Shown: positions 18,198 through 28,031, counted from the stretch's first letter. The stretch: DNA of 64,000 nucleotides from Pseudoalteromonas sp. MMG007 (GCF_018100985.1 NZ_JAGJEI010000007.1:124001-188000), one strand, 5' to 3'. Notes: generated by a model not told the origin, from the letters alone. A program made the numbers and translations.

Positions 18198-19364
18198 ATG
18201 TTTAAACCACAAATTAAAGTACCGGCAGCTTACATGCGTGGCGGCACCAGTAAAGGCGTGTTTTTTAATTTAACTGATTTGCCAAAGCCCGCCCAAGTGC
18301 CAGGTGAGGCGCGCGATAATTTATTACTACGTGTTATAGGCAGCCCCGACCCATACGGCAAACAAACCGATGGTATGGGCGGTGCTACATCAAGTACCAG
18401 TAAAACAGTTATTTTAAGTAAAAGTGAGCAACCTAACCACGATGTTGATTATTTATTTGGGCAAGTTGCCATTGATAAACCGTTTGTAGATTGGAGCGGT
18501 AACTGCGGTAATTTAACTTCAGCTGTAGGCGCATTTGCAATAACGAATGGCTTAGTTGATAAAAATACAGTGCCCGACAACGGCGTTGCTATTGTGCGTG
18601 TGTGGCAAGCAAATATTAAAAAAAGTATTTTAGTTCATGTGCCTATAACCAATGGTGAAGTACAAGAAACCGGTGATTTTGAGCTCGACGGTGTTACCTT
18701 TGCTGCCGCTGAGGTAAAGCTTGAGTTTTTAGACCCAGCCGACGGCGATGGCGCGTTATTTCCAACAGGCAGTGTAGTGGATGACTTAGAAGTACCAGGT
18801 ATTGGCACTTTAAAAGCGACCATGATCAACGCAGGCATTCCTACTGTATTTATCAATGCAAGCGATATTGGCTATACCGGCACTGAGCTACAAGATGACA
18901 TAAATAATGATGTTGCAGCGCTTGAAAAGCTTGAAACTATTCGTGCTTATGGCGCAGTAAAAATGGGGTTAATTACTAATATTGACGAAGCACAAGCGCG
19001 CCAACATACACCTAAAGTAGCGTTTGTTGCTAAACCCGCAGACTACACATCGTCGAGTAATAAGCATATTAGTGCAAACAGTATTAACTTATTAGTACGC
19101 GCAATGTCGATGGGCAAGCTTCACCATGCCATGATGGGCACAGCCGCAGTTGCTATTGGCACAGCTGCAGCTATTGAAGGCACACTTGTAAATATTGCAG
19201 CTGGTGGCGGAGCGTTAAACGAAGTTAACTTTGGTCACCCCTCGGGCACGTTAAAAGTAGGGGCCGAAGCTAAAAATATAAAGGGCGACTGGCAAGTTAC
19301 CAAAGCCAGTATGAGCCGAAGCGCTCGCGTACTGATGGAGGGGTTAGTAAAGGTTCCTCAATAG
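18198..19364 (+). CDS. prpF: 2-methylaconitate cis-trans isomerase PrpF
   Basis: Isomerises the 2-methylaconitate made by AcnD so that it can be hydrated to 2-methylisocitrate. The 388-residue product has the family N-terminus PAAYMRGGTSKGVFF, GGATSSTSKT, and the central WSGNCGNLTSAVGAFA motif. It starts 12 bp after acnD and ends the operon before a strong hairpin. No prpE or acs gene for propionyl-CoA formation lies here. Confidence 0.95.
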   Translation: MFKPQIKVPAAYMRGGTSKGVFFNLTDLPKPAQVPGEARDNLLLRVIGSPDPYGKQTDGMGGATSSTSKTVILSKSEQPNHDVDYLFGQVAIDKPFVDWSGNCGNLTSAVGAFAITNGLVDKNTVPDNGVAIVRVWQANIKKSILVHVPITNGEVQETGDFELDGVTFAAAEVKLEFLDPADGDGALFPTGSVVDDLEVPGIGTLKATMINAGIPTVFINASDIGYTGTELQDDINNDVAALEKLETIRAYGAVKMGLITNIDEAQARQHTPKVAFVAKPADYTSSSNKHISANSINLLVRAMSMGKLHHAMMGTAAVAIGTAAAIEGTLVNIAAGGGALNEVNFGHPSGTLKVGAEAKNIKGDWQVTKASMSRSARVLMEGLVKVPQ

Positions 19365-19375
19365 TTTTACATTCT

Positions 19376-19405
19376 CATTAACGGCAACAAGCGTTGCCGT
19401 TAATG
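19376..19405 (+). terminator. Terminator after prpF
   Basis: Perfect 13-bp stem CATTAACGGCAAC / GTTGCCGTTAATG with a 4-base loop, 11 bp after the stop. The following T content is modest (TTTAGC). Confidence 0.8.
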
Positions 19406-19872
19406 TTTAGCTAAAACTCATATTGATTCATCACGTTATAAACTTTGTGTTCAGGCTATCCCTCTAGAAACCCGCCTTTAAAGTCTCATGATTTTTCACT
19501 ACACAATCCTAAATGAGTTTTTTTACATGTATATGCAGCATTTACTTGAAGAATCTTATTAACAAACTAAATTAAATGTAATATTCACTTAACATAGTGG
19601 ATATATTGTACGTTAGAGCAATGCTTTTTAATGTCTTTAACATATGTTATTGAAAAATGGTAAAGGTTATGCAAAAGCATCGTTTGACTTGTTTTAAAAA
19701 CATTCACTTTAATTGTATAGGAAGGTTGCAAAAAAAATATTATTTAACATAAATTCAACCAGCTGGTAGTAAAGGTTTTAATTGTGTATGCGTTTGTATT
19801 TTATGTAAATCTTAACATTCATATTAATAAAATAATTACTGGTACTCATTGCAGGCTATCTAGGAGAGATAA
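19406..19872. other. AT-rich intergenic stretch upstream of the lipoprotein cluster
   Basis: 467 bp with no credible ORF or RNA gene. A clear ribosome site (TAGGAGAG) ends it, just before the ATG at 19873. A small palindrome ACCAGCTGGT lies near 19760, and several possible AT-rich -10 boxes occur without a convincing -35 partner. The length suggests a regulated promoter or a long 5' UTR, but no specific site could be assigned. Confidence 0.4.
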
Positions 19873-22800
19873 ATGGCACAACGTATGACTAAGATTACCC
19901 CAATCGCAGCTTCTGTTGCACTAACATTAGGTTTAGCTGGTTGTGGTTCAGACAACGATAGAAACATTTACGTTCCTCCCGTTGAATCGGTAACATCATC
20001 TGATGAAGCACAATTTAATGTAGAAGTAACAGGTAAAGCTGTTAAAGGTGCTATGAAAGGCGCCGTTGTCAGCGTAATGACTTTAGGCACATCGGGCGAA
20101 AGTGTACCTGTTGCATTTAGATTAGAAGCCTCAGCTGATGTTGAAACGTTTACAGGCGAGGCAACTTCTCAAGATACGGCAGATGCGGCAGTAGAAGCAA
20201 GCAAAATTGCAGGTAACCCTGATGCGCTAATCACTAACGATAGTGGTCGCTACAGCATTTACTTAGAAGATGATTTTTCTGGCCCTGTATATATTACAGT
20301 GACTACCTCAGAAGAAGGCGATGATAGTTTCTTAAGATGTGACGCTTACGTCGGTTGTGGAACTTACGATGAAGCGCCTGAAGAAGATGATGTTAACGAT
20401 GGTGACACAAACATTGAGTTTGGTGAGTGGTATAAAACAGATCTAGAGCTTTCCGTTGTTAAATATGTAGCGGCAGCAGAAGCCGACTCATCTGAGGCGA
20501 GCGGCGCAGCAGGCGATGCAAACGTAGCACGTTCGTTTAAAGCTAACGTAACCTTTTTAACTTCGCTAGTTGCTCAAACTCTGCTTGAAGTCGAGGGTGA
20601 AATTGACTCTGAAACTATTGCCTCAACAAACTTAAATACAGTAATTCAGGTTTTAGGACCAGATGCAGCAATTTTATTATCTGCACTTATTGGTGATCTA
20701 TCAAATGGTGGCGCGGTAGATTTAAGTGATGTAGACGGCGAAGAAAGCCTTTCACAAGGTGTGTTGATGCTTGCTCAGTTGTCGTCTTCGGTACAAGGCT
20801 TACCATCAATTTCAGATGCTATGGCAAGTATTAAAGCCGGTATTGCGGCTGGTACTTTAAGTACAACTGATATTGCTGCAACATTGCAGACTTCTGTATC
20901 TAGCACTGCAAGCGTGTTTGTAGCTATTGCAACGGGTGATGAAGGTGCAATTAAAACGGCATTAGAAGCAGCCTACTTAGCTAATAACCCTAATGCATCA
21001 ACTGCTGAGATTAATGCATTTGCACAAAACTCCGCTGGTATTGCAGCTAAAGCAAAAGAAGCAAAAGACAACGCAGTTAAAAACGGTGCAGCAACCGATG
21101 CAGAGCTGGCAGAGATTGCTTCTGTAGTACAAAGTGCTTTAGAAGAGCTGGGTTGTACTGGCGATGAGTGTGTTGCAGACGATGACTTTTTTGCAGATTT
21201 AGCGGTTGCGTTATCAGCGCAAATTGATGCATCATCTACTAAGCTTACTGCTCTACAAACATCTATAGATTCAGCTGAAGAAATGCTTGCTGATGTTCAA
21301 GAAATCGGTGATGCCGTAACTGACGCAGCGACTGCAATTGAGTTTGTTGCGGCTGTAGCTGCACTTGAAAATGAAGCTGAAGCTGCTGGTTTAGCAATTG
21401 CGACAAATATAATTTATGTTAAAGCACAAGGTTATGTTAGCACTGCGTCTTTACTTGTAACTCAAAGCTCTGACTATCAAAGCATACAGGATTCTGCAAC
21501 TGCGCTACAGGCATTAGCTTTAAAAGAAGTTGAAAACGTAAGTACATATGATGCAGCGCTAGCACAGTTAGTTCTTGATGCAGAAGCCGCTATTACTGAA
21601 TACGGAATTGAAGTTGAAGCTGCTAAAGAAATTGCGCTAAACACTGCCGATGCCGCAGATGTTAAGAAATCAGTTGCAGATACTGCTGAAGCCGCTTCAA
21701 CAAGTGCACTTGCTGATGCGCAAGCTGCCGTTGACTCGGGTGACGATGCACAAGCAACTGTTGAATCAGTTGATGTTGCGATAGCTGCTGCGTCAGAGTT
21801 TTCTGCTGCTGTATATGCACTTGAGCTTGCGATTGAACAAGCATTAGAAGCTGCAACGGAATATGAAGCTGTAGCAGTAACTGAAGCTGATATGGCTGAA
21901 GCCACAGAGTTAGTTGAAAGTGCAGAAATGATGGCCAAAGCTGCTGTAACTCAGGCTTTACTTGCTAATGCTCAGCTAGTAACCGCACTTGGTCTTAAAG
22001 CAGAAGCAGAGCTTGCGGTTGCAACAGCGTCGGTTAAAGAAACCTCAATGTCACTTTCTACAATGACGGTACTTACGAACACTGGTGGCCACGCTGTTGT
22101 TGATGCAGCTGATGTTTTAGCAGACGTTATTGGTGAATTAGCTGAGATGGGTAACTCAGGTGAAGGCACTTCTACTCGTCAACCTGAGTGGGCTTACGAA
22201 TATAGCTTAGACGATTTAACTTTAGTGCTTATAAACTCGACTACAGATAGCATGATTACAGCGTCTGCAGCTTATCAAGGTAACCAATTAGTTGTTGCCT
22301 GGGGCGGTATGCTAACTACTGAAGGCGACGCAACAGTTGAGCTTGTTACAGGTGATGTAGCCGAAGATGCACTTGAAGAGTGTCAAGCATTTGCTGATGG
22401 TACGATTACTGACTCTACACAAATTGATTCATGTTTAGTATTTACGTTTGACGAAGCAGTAGATGCAAGTTCAGTAGATGACGCTGAGCTAATTAAGTCT
22501 GAAGCTTGGAATCGTGTTGAAATTATGGATGGTGACTCAGGTTTTATGGGGATGCTAAACCTAAGCGTCATGGAAAACGCAGACATAACAATGCTAGAAG
22601 CAGCTGGTGTGTCGGGTGATTTAGACTTTAGTGTTATGTATGAGGTTGATGGTAGTGGTGACGAAGACAAAACCATGTTTGAAATTAAAGTAAATGGCGA
22701 CGCCGCAATGGGCTACACCTTGTCTATGTCAGGTACTGAATCTGCAGGTTACATGGGCGATGTTAAAGCGATGTACGATGGCATGATGATGACCTTTGGT

Positions 22801-22896
22801 ACAGCAACTAAAGTAACAAATGGGGTGTCGATTACGTATATTGATGATGAAGTAATTGATTACACAGATGTTGATTTAATCGACGAAAGTAAGTAA
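19873..22896 (+). CDS. Large alanine-rich lipoprotein, unrecognised family
   Basis: 1007 residues with a lipoprotein signal peptide: basic start, hydrophobic stretch, lipobox LAGC with Cys24. No known family was recognised. Residues ~45-140 look like a beta-sandwich (GKAVKGAMKGAVVSV, then SGRYSIYLED). Next comes a Cys156-x5-Cys162-Gly pair (CDAYVGCG) with an acidic D/N-rich loop. Residues ~370-740 are extremely rich in Ala, Glu and Asp and should form long helices or coiled coil. Residues ~785-1007 return to acidic beta-strand sequence. The absence of Asp at +2 (Gly25-Ser26 follow Cys24) suggests outer-membrane sorting. It is first of three genes that encode envelope proteins. Confidence 0.85.
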   Translation: MAQRMTKITPIAASVALTLGLAGCGSDNDRNIYVPPVESVTSSDEAQFNVEVTGKAVKGAMKGAVVSVMTLGTSGESVPVAFRLEASADVETFTGEATSQDTADAAVEASKIAGNPDALITNDSGRYSIYLEDDFSGPVYITVTTSEEGDDSFLRCDAYVGCGTYDEAPEEDDVNDGDTNIEFGEWYKTDLELSVVKYVAAAEADSSEASGAAGDANVARSFKANVTFLTSLVAQTLLEVEGEIDSETIASTNLNTVIQVLGPDAAILLSALIGDLSNGGAVDLSDVDGEESLSQGVLMLAQLSSSVQGLPSISDAMASIKAGIAAGTLSTTDIAATLQTSVSSTASVFVAIATGDEGAIKTALEAAYLANNPNASTAEINAFAQNSAGIAAKAKEAKDNAVKNGAATDAELAEIASVVQSALEELGCTGDECVADDDFFADLAVALSAQIDASSTKLTALQTSIDSAEEMLADVQEIGDAVTDAATAIEFVAAVAALENEAEAAGLAIATNIIYVKAQGYVSTASLLVTQSSDYQSIQDSATALQALALKEVENVSTYDAALAQLVLDAEAAITEYGIEVEAAKEIALNTADAADVKKSVADTAEAASTSALADAQAAVDSGDDAQATVESVDVAIAAASEFSAAVYALELAIEQALEAATEYEAVAVTEADMAEATELVESAEMMAKAAVTQALLANAQLVTALGLKAEAELAVATASVKETSMSLSTMTVLTNTGGHAVVDAADVLADVIGELAEMGNSGEGTSTRQPEWAYEYSLDDLTLVLINSTTDSMITASAAYQGNQLVVAWGGMLTTEGDATVELVTGDVAEDALEECQAFADGTITDSTQIDSCLVFTFDEAVDASSVDDAELIKSEAWNRVEIMDGDSGFMGMLNLSVMENADITMLEAAGVSGDLDFSVMYEVDGSGDEDKTMFEIKVNGDAAMGYTLSMSGTESAGYMGDVKAMYDGMMMTFGTATKVTNGVSITYIDDEVIDYTDVDLIDESK

Positions 22897-22907
22897 TTTA
22901 AAACTTT

Positions 22908-22942
22908 AAAAGGGAAAAGCCGTGTGCTTTTCCCTTTTTTTA
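22908..22942 (+). terminator. Strong terminator after the alanine-rich lipoprotein gene
   Basis: 13-bp stem AAAAGGGAAAAGC / GCTTTTCCCTTTT with a 5-base loop, followed by more T. It stands between the first and second genes of the cluster, so the latter two either depend on readthrough or have their own promoter. Confidence 0.88.
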
Positions 22943-22959
22943 TAGAAAGCGATTTTATT

Positions 22960-24051
22960 ATGAAAAAAAAAATTCTCTTGGTAGGATTTTCGACAGCTCT
23001 TATTTCTCCACTTGCATCCGCAGATAATCAATTTCAAATTTTTACTCACTTTGACGCAGAAATTTATACCGAGGCACAACCAGTACAAGCCTTTGTTGAT
23101 GATTTTGATGCGCCACTTAAATCGGGTGATAGTGCATTTACCTACAATATATTTGAAGTAGGTGTTGGTTACGGAAATTTTAAAGTTGGCCTACAGAGTC
23201 GTTACGATTACGTACTTAATTTTGATCCTGATACTGCGCTATATACACATACAGAAAAAAACGATTTAGCTTTTGAAGGTAGGTTTTACACTTATTATCT
23301 AGATGCTAAACAAGCAACTTCTAATGGTGTTTTTGTATCGTATGACTTTAAATTTTTAGACAAAAGCGCATTAACGATTACACCCAAGCTATCTATTTTT
23401 GCCAGCTTTCACTTCCAAGATGCTACCGTAAACGGACAAATATACAGTGATGAAATTGAAGGAGCTGTAACCGTAGATTACAACTTTTCAAGAGACATAT
23501 TATTTAAAGAGTTTACTCCTTCTGATAGGCCTGATGGCTTAGGCTATAGCCTGGATATTTTTGCTGATTGGCAAGTAAACGATGAGCTTCAAGTAGGCTT
23601 TAGTGTAAAAGATTTACTTTATAACACTGATTACGACGATAGTGGTTCTGTAAAAGGGCAAACAACAGAGATCCCTTTTAGTGAAGACGATAATGGCGAT
23701 ATTGTTACTCAGCCAACAGTTTCACTACAAACATCTGCATATGGAAACACGCAATCACATGATTTAGAAATGGAGATGCGTTTACAAGCATTTGCTGATT
23801 ACAGAATTAATGAGCGCTTTTCTACTCAGCTAACAATTAAACGCTACGATCAAGACACATTTAATCAGGTAAAAGGGCGTGTTCACTTTTGGGACCACTG
23901 GAAAGTGCAAGCTGGTTACGAAACAAAAAGTGAGGCTTTTTTGGTTGGTATAGAAAACGAGTATTTTGGTCTTAATTTACAAACTGATAGTTTAGATTTA
24001 GATAAAGCCTATTATGCAAATGTGAATTGGTATATGAACATTAAGTTTTAA
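22960..24051 (+). CDS. Probable outer-membrane beta-barrel protein
   Basis: Start taken at ATG 22960, which begins a typical Sec signal (MKKKILLVGF ... ASA-DN, cleavage around residue 23); an in-frame upstream TTG lies inside the terminator. The 363-residue product shows alternating hydrophobic/polar strands with many aromatic residues (e.g. FKVGLQSRYDYVL, WKVQAGYETKSEAF) and ends in ...VNWYMNIKF, a C-terminal aromatic as in BAM-assembled barrels. No known family was recognised. It is followed after 9 bp by another lipoprotein gene and probably works with it. Confidence 0.8.
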   Translation: MKKKILLVGFSTALISPLASADNQFQIFTHFDAEIYTEAQPVQAFVDDFDAPLKSGDSAFTYNIFEVGVGYGNFKVGLQSRYDYVLNFDPDTALYTHTEKNDLAFEGRFYTYYLDAKQATSNGVFVSYDFKFLDKSALTITPKLSIFASFHFQDATVNGQIYSDEIEGAVTVDYNFSRDILFKEFTPSDRPDGLGYSLDIFADWQVNDELQVGFSVKDLLYNTDYDDSGSVKGQTTEIPFSEDDNGDIVTQPTVSLQTSAYGNTQSHDLEMEMRLQAFADYRINERFSTQLTIKRYDQDTFNQVKGRVHFWDHWKVQAGYETKSEAFLVGIENEYFGLNLQTDSLDLDKAYYANVNWYMNIKF

Positions 24052-24060
24052 GGAATGAAG

Positions 24061-25944
24061 ATGCTAAAACAAATCTTACCTTTAGGGGCTGTTATCGCAT
24101 TAGCTGGTTGCGGTGGTTCTTCATCTGATAGTGATGATACTCAAAGTGTTGCCGTTACAGTTGCTTCAACATCTTCCACTGTAAATTTTTATGTTGCAAA
24201 TTGGCAGCCTTCTCAAGGCACTTTAAATGTAATTAATAGCGATGGGGTTGTTCAAGAGTCGATTGCAGTAGAGGATATCAATACCGTAAGCGTTAGTGTA
24301 GATCCACTTACCTTTAACAGCTTTGAATTTATTCCAGATGATACTACTTTAACATGTCCTCGTTTTACAGGTTGTGGTAGAACTGTTCGTGGGGATATTA
24401 ACGATTTAAACGAAAACCGCTTGATTGATTATCAAGAGCCAACAGCGGTCATTTTAAATTACAAAGCGAGTGCTTTTAGTGCGCCAGGAGTAAATACAGT
24501 TTATTTATCGCCGCTTAGTAAAACGATTTCTGATGAAGGTTACAGTGCTGTTGCAGCAAGTTTAGCAGCAACTCCTTTTTACCATTTAACACATAGTAAT
24601 TTAAGTGCAAGTGTTGAAGCTGAAATGGTAACTAATGCATATACTTACGCTGCAATAATCGCGGGTGCCACAGATACAAGTTTTAGTGTTGAAAATGCAT
24701 TTACTGACTTTGCTACTAAACAAGAAGACCAGCAAGCATGGCAAGATTATAGCGAGTTGGCAGCGCAATACGTTACCGATAATTTATTTAGTGAGCAAGG
24801 CAACGCGTTATTACAAAACGTTGCTGGTGAAGTAAAACAAACGATAGCAAGTGTCACTACCTACTCTAATTGGCAAGCTAGAACACAAGACACTCAGAGC
24901 TTAGATTCAAGAGAATTACTTGTTGATACTCGTAATATTATTGGTGTTGCAAGGCTTCAAGAAAAAAGTTACTCAGATGAGCTGGATTCTAAATTTGAAG
25001 AGCTTGAGGGGGCTTTTGATGAGGATACTCAGCAAACGCTTAATGCACTTATTAACTCTCTAAACGAAGTTATTACTAATTACTCGCCATTAGCAGGTGA
25101 TTCGACACCAGCAGGGCAATATAAACTTAGAGACTTAGATATTGATTATAGTAAATCGCCTTATGCTTGGGTTATAACCGGCACATATGATGATTTACCT
25201 ATCACTATAGATTTATCTATTCCGACATTTCGTGTTAGCGGCGTGCTTGGCGATCAAATTGAAGGCGTGATGACTGCTTCAATCACCAATGGTGAAACAG
25301 TGCTCAATGTAGATGTAAGCGATTTACTTATACAGTTTGATGGAATTGACGTAGTTAATGAGTTAAACCCAGATGCCGAGACAGGCATTGCCCAGTTAAC
25401 TACCAATGTAATTATTAGTAAAGCTGAAGGTAAGCTTGATGGTGATTTATCGCTAAGCTTAGAGCGCTTTGTAAACTCATTTGGTGAAGTATCAAACACA
25501 CTATCAACATTCGATTTTGTTGGTAATTACGAAAGTAGTATTCAAAATACAGATTTTCATATTACAGCAGTGGAATCGTCACCATTTATAGGAGAAGAAA
25601 ATGACGATTTAGCATTTACTTTTGAGCTAGATTTTCCCTTAAGTGGTGCGAGTGATTTTAAATTTGCGTATGTGGGTGATGCTGCAAACTTATCAGAGCT
25701 TACTTCAACAAACATTTTTGTAAGCATACAAGATAGGGCTTTAGATTTAAGAATAAGAGACGTGAATGGTAATATAAACCTTGTTGCAAAAGGCGAATAT
25801 GGTCGTTGGCTTGACGTAAAACAAGCTGGGAGCAACTACAGCGGTGGCTTATACTTTGGCGATACTAAAATAGCAGATGTAACGGCTGTACGTGGTATTC
25901 CGGGTGTATTATTTCCTAACGGTGATTTCGAATCGTTATTTTAA
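24061..25944 (+). CDS. Second lipoprotein of the cluster, unrecognised family
   Basis: 627 residues from ATG 24061, chosen over ATG 24055 because AAGGA at 24050-24054 is then 6 bp upstream. The lipobox is LAGC with Cys17, followed by a Gly/Ser/Asp linker. Residues 99-106 read CPRFTGCG, the same Cys-x5-Cys-Gly pattern as in the 1007-residue lipoprotein, again followed by a D-ND acidic loop (GDINDLNENRLIDYQE) that resembles a calcium or dockerin-like turn. The C-terminal ~250 residues look like beta-strands. It follows the barrel gene by 9 bp. Function unknown. Confidence 0.8.
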   Translation: MLKQILPLGAVIALAGCGGSSSDSDDTQSVAVTVASTSSTVNFYVANWQPSQGTLNVINSDGVVQESIAVEDINTVSVSVDPLTFNSFEFIPDDTTLTCPRFTGCGRTVRGDINDLNENRLIDYQEPTAVILNYKASAFSAPGVNTVYLSPLSKTISDEGYSAVAASLAATPFYHLTHSNLSASVEAEMVTNAYTYAAIIAGATDTSFSVENAFTDFATKQEDQQAWQDYSELAAQYVTDNLFSEQGNALLQNVAGEVKQTIASVTTYSNWQARTQDTQSLDSRELLVDTRNIIGVARLQEKSYSDELDSKFEELEGAFDEDTQQTLNALINSLNEVITNYSPLAGDSTPAGQYKLRDLDIDYSKSPYAWVITGTYDDLPITIDLSIPTFRVSGVLGDQIEGVMTASITNGETVLNVDVSDLLIQFDGIDVVNELNPDAETGIAQLTTNVIISKAEGKLDGDLSLSLERFVNSFGEVSNTLSTFDFVGNYESSIQNTDFHITAVESSPFIGEENDDLAFTFELDFPLSGASDFKFAYVGDAANLSELTSTNIFVSIQDRALDLRIRDVNGNINLVAKGEYGRWLDVKQAGSNYSGGLYFGDTKIADVTAVRGIPGVLFPNGDFESLF

Positions 25945-25970
25945 CTAGCTTAAAGTACTAACTTATAAAG

Positions 25971-25996
25971 AAAAGCCCAACCTTTGTTGGGCTTTT
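25971..25996. terminator. Bidirectional terminator between lipoprotein gene and moeA
   Basis: 11-bp stem AAAAGCCCAAC / GTTGGGCTTTT with a 4-base loop; T-rich on the plus strand (GTTTAT) and T-rich on the minus strand (CTTTATAAG). It separates two convergent genes. Confidence 0.85.
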
Positions 25997-26014
25997 GTTT
26001 ATATGAAATATATT

Positions 26015-27232
26015 TTACAAAAACTCTATACTTACCGTTTCACCTTTTGCGATGCTACCGCTTTGTGCGGGTACTACAATTAAGCAATTTGCTTTACTGA
26101 GTGACGAAAGTACGCCTGAGCCTTGTTTATTAAATGGCGTTACAAGCAAGTCACCTTGCTCATTTGTTGTGGCCGTAGCGCGCTGAAAGTCGGCTCTGCC
26201 AGGGCGTTTTTTAACAACTGATGTTGTAATAGCATTAAAACGCATTTTAGGGGTTAGTTGCCCAAGTCCAGAGAGCTTTTGTAGTGCAGGCTCTACTAGT
26301 TGATTAAACGTTACTGCAGCTGATACCGGGTTACCTGGTAAGCCAAAAAAGTAGCTGTTGGGTAACTTACCAAAAGCAAAAGGTTTACCTGGCTTCATGG
26401 CTATTTTCCAAAAATGGATATTACCAATTTCATTTAATACTTCTTTAGTAAAGTCAGCTTCGCCAACTGATACGCCACCCGAACTTATTACAGCATCTGC
26501 TTTTTCATCTGCACTTAAAAAAGCTTCAGTAATGAGCGCTTTATCATCGCTGATGATGCCTAAATCAAGCACATCTATATTTTGTTGCTGTAATGCACTA
26601 ATTATTACCGCGCGGTTACTCTCATAAATAGCGCCTTTTTTAAGGGGCTGTCCAGGCTCAATGAGCTCATCACCTGTAGAAAAGACGGCGACTTTTAATT
26701 TGCGAGTAACATTTATGTCGGCAATACCTAAAGAGGCGAGTAAGCCTACATCAACGGCTTTGAGTTTATCGCCTGCATCTAAAATAACGTCATTAATTGC
26801 AATGTCTTCACCGGCAAAACGAATGTTTTCATTAATGGCCGGCTGCGCAGTGAATGTGATTTTATCACCATCAGCCGATGCGTTTTCTTGCATTACAACA
26901 CCGTTAGCACCTGGTGCAATAGCTGCGCCCGTCATTATTCTTACGCATTGTCCGGGAGTAAGTGTGCCTTCAAACGTTTGCCCTGCAAATACGCTCCCTA
27001 CTTGTGTATAGGTTAAGCTTTTATCTGAAATACAAACAGCATAGCCATCCATAGCAGAGTTATTGTGGGCAGGCACATTAATATTAGATTTAACATCACT
27101 GGCTAAAACCCGGCCAACACTTTGCATAATAGGAATGGTTTCATTATGCGAAATTGCATTGATAGAGCTTAGTATGTTTTGAATTGCCGTTTCTATTGGT
27201 AATAAACCGGGTGCATTGCAAACATCGTTCAT
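26015..27232 (-). CDS. moeA: Molybdopterin molybdotransferase MoeA
   Basis: Inserts molybdate into adenylylated molybdopterin. The 405-residue product carries the MoeA signatures NSAMDGYAV, GAIYESNRAVI, SSGGVSVGEADF, KPGKPFAFG and FGLPGNPVSA. It is divergent from modA, with 46 bp between the start codons, and so shares a control region with molybdate uptake. It lies at the left edge of the molybdenum/nitrate island. Confidence 0.96.
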   Translation of the reverse strand: MNDVCNAPGLLPIETAIQNILSSINAISHNETIPIMQSVGRVLASDVKSNINVPAHNNSAMDGYAVCISDKSLTYTQVGSVFAGQTFEGTLTPGQCVRIMTGAAIAPGANGVVMQENASADGDKITFTAQPAINENIRFAGEDIAINDVILDAGDKLKAVDVGLLASLGIADINVTRKLKVAVFSTGDELIEPGQPLKKGAIYESNRAVIISALQQQNIDVLDLGIISDDKALITEAFLSADEKADAVISSGGVSVGEADFTKEVLNEIGNIHFWKIAMKPGKPFAFGKLPNSYFFGLPGNPVSAAVTFNQLVEPALQKLSGLGQLTPKMRFNAITTSVVKKRPGRADFQRATATTNEQGDLLVTPFNKQGSGVLSSLSKANCLIVVPAQSGSIAKGETVSIEFL

Positions 27233-27278
27233 ATATATTGCTTACTTAAATCATTTTATTTTTAAAACAATACTTATA

Positions 27279-28031
27279 ATGTCAAAGCTTTACAATACAT
27301 TGCTGGGTTATTTTTTGTTTGTATTTTGCGTGTTCTCAAGCACGTTAAGCGCAAAAGAAACATTGCATGTCGCAGTAGCGAGTAACTTTAAAACTGTGTT
27401 ACAAACTTTACTGCAAGAATCACCTTTACCCGGTGTACAAGTAAAAATATCGGCCGCTTCAAGCGGGGTTTTATATTCGCAAATTGTACATGGTGCGCCG
27501 TTCGATGTGTTTTTATCAGCAGATGATGTTCGCCCGCAAGCATTAATAAAAGAAGGGTTGGCAAGTCAAAGTAGCTTAGTTACCTACGCATTAGGTGAGC
27601 TTGCATTGTGGCAGCCCAATGCTGATAAGGTAAATAATAAAGTAGCCATCGCTAATCCGCGTTTTTCACCTTATGGTCGTGCATCTGAATTTTATGCCAA
27701 TGCCCATTTTAAAAAGCCAATAAGTTACGTATATGGTAACAACATTACGCAGGCCTTTCAGTTTGTCCAAAGTGGTAATGTATCAATTGGTTTGGTGGCG
27801 GTGTCTACGTTAAAAGCTGCGTATAGCAATACACAAAACCCTAAGTATTTAGATTACAAAGTGCTAGAGGCGAGTGAATATCCCGATATTATTCAGCAAG
27901 GCGTTATTGTAAAATCGACAAAAAAAATGGCGAGTGCTAAAAAGCTTATGGATTTTTTAATATCAAGCAGCACTCAACTTAAGCTTATTAAATTAGGATA
28001 CAGATCAAAGGACAGCAATGCTTCAAAGTGA
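27279..28031 (+). CDS. modA: Molybdate-binding protein ModA
   Basis: Periplasmic substrate-binding protein of the molybdate ABC transporter. Start at ATG 27279, giving a signal peptide (MSKLYNTLLGYF ... LSAKE) and a 250-residue precursor. The mature start LHVAVASNF, the ISAASSGVLYSQI ligand loop, GAPFDVFLSADD, and NITQAFQFVQSGNVSIGLV are typical. It overlaps modB by 14 bp. Confidence 0.95.
   Translation: MSKLYNTLLGYFLFVFCVFSSTLSAKETLHVAVASNFKTVLQTLLQESPLPGVQVKISAASSGVLYSQIVHGAPFDVFLSADDVRPQALIKEGLASQSSLVTYALGELALWQPNADKVNNKVAIANPRFSPYGRASEFYANAHFKKPISYVYGNNITQAFQFVQSGNVSIGLVAVSTLKAAYSNTQNPKYLDYKVLEASEYPDIIQQGVIVKSTKKMASAKKLMDFLISSSTQLKLIKLGYRSKDSNASK

Noticed and set aside
21477..21938. 153-codon open frame opposite the alanine-rich lipoprotein
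   Set aside because: It is the reverse complement of GCN-rich codons, giving a low-complexity Ala/Ser product; a shadow of the real gene.
27220..27245. ModE-like box between moeA and modA
   Set aside because: Only one half (ATCGTTCATATATAT) resembles the consensus; the second half is missing, so it was not listed as a site.
27216..27278. N-terminal extension of modA from an upstream TTG
   Set aside because: It overlaps the moeA start and would hide the clear signal peptide that begins at ATG 27279.
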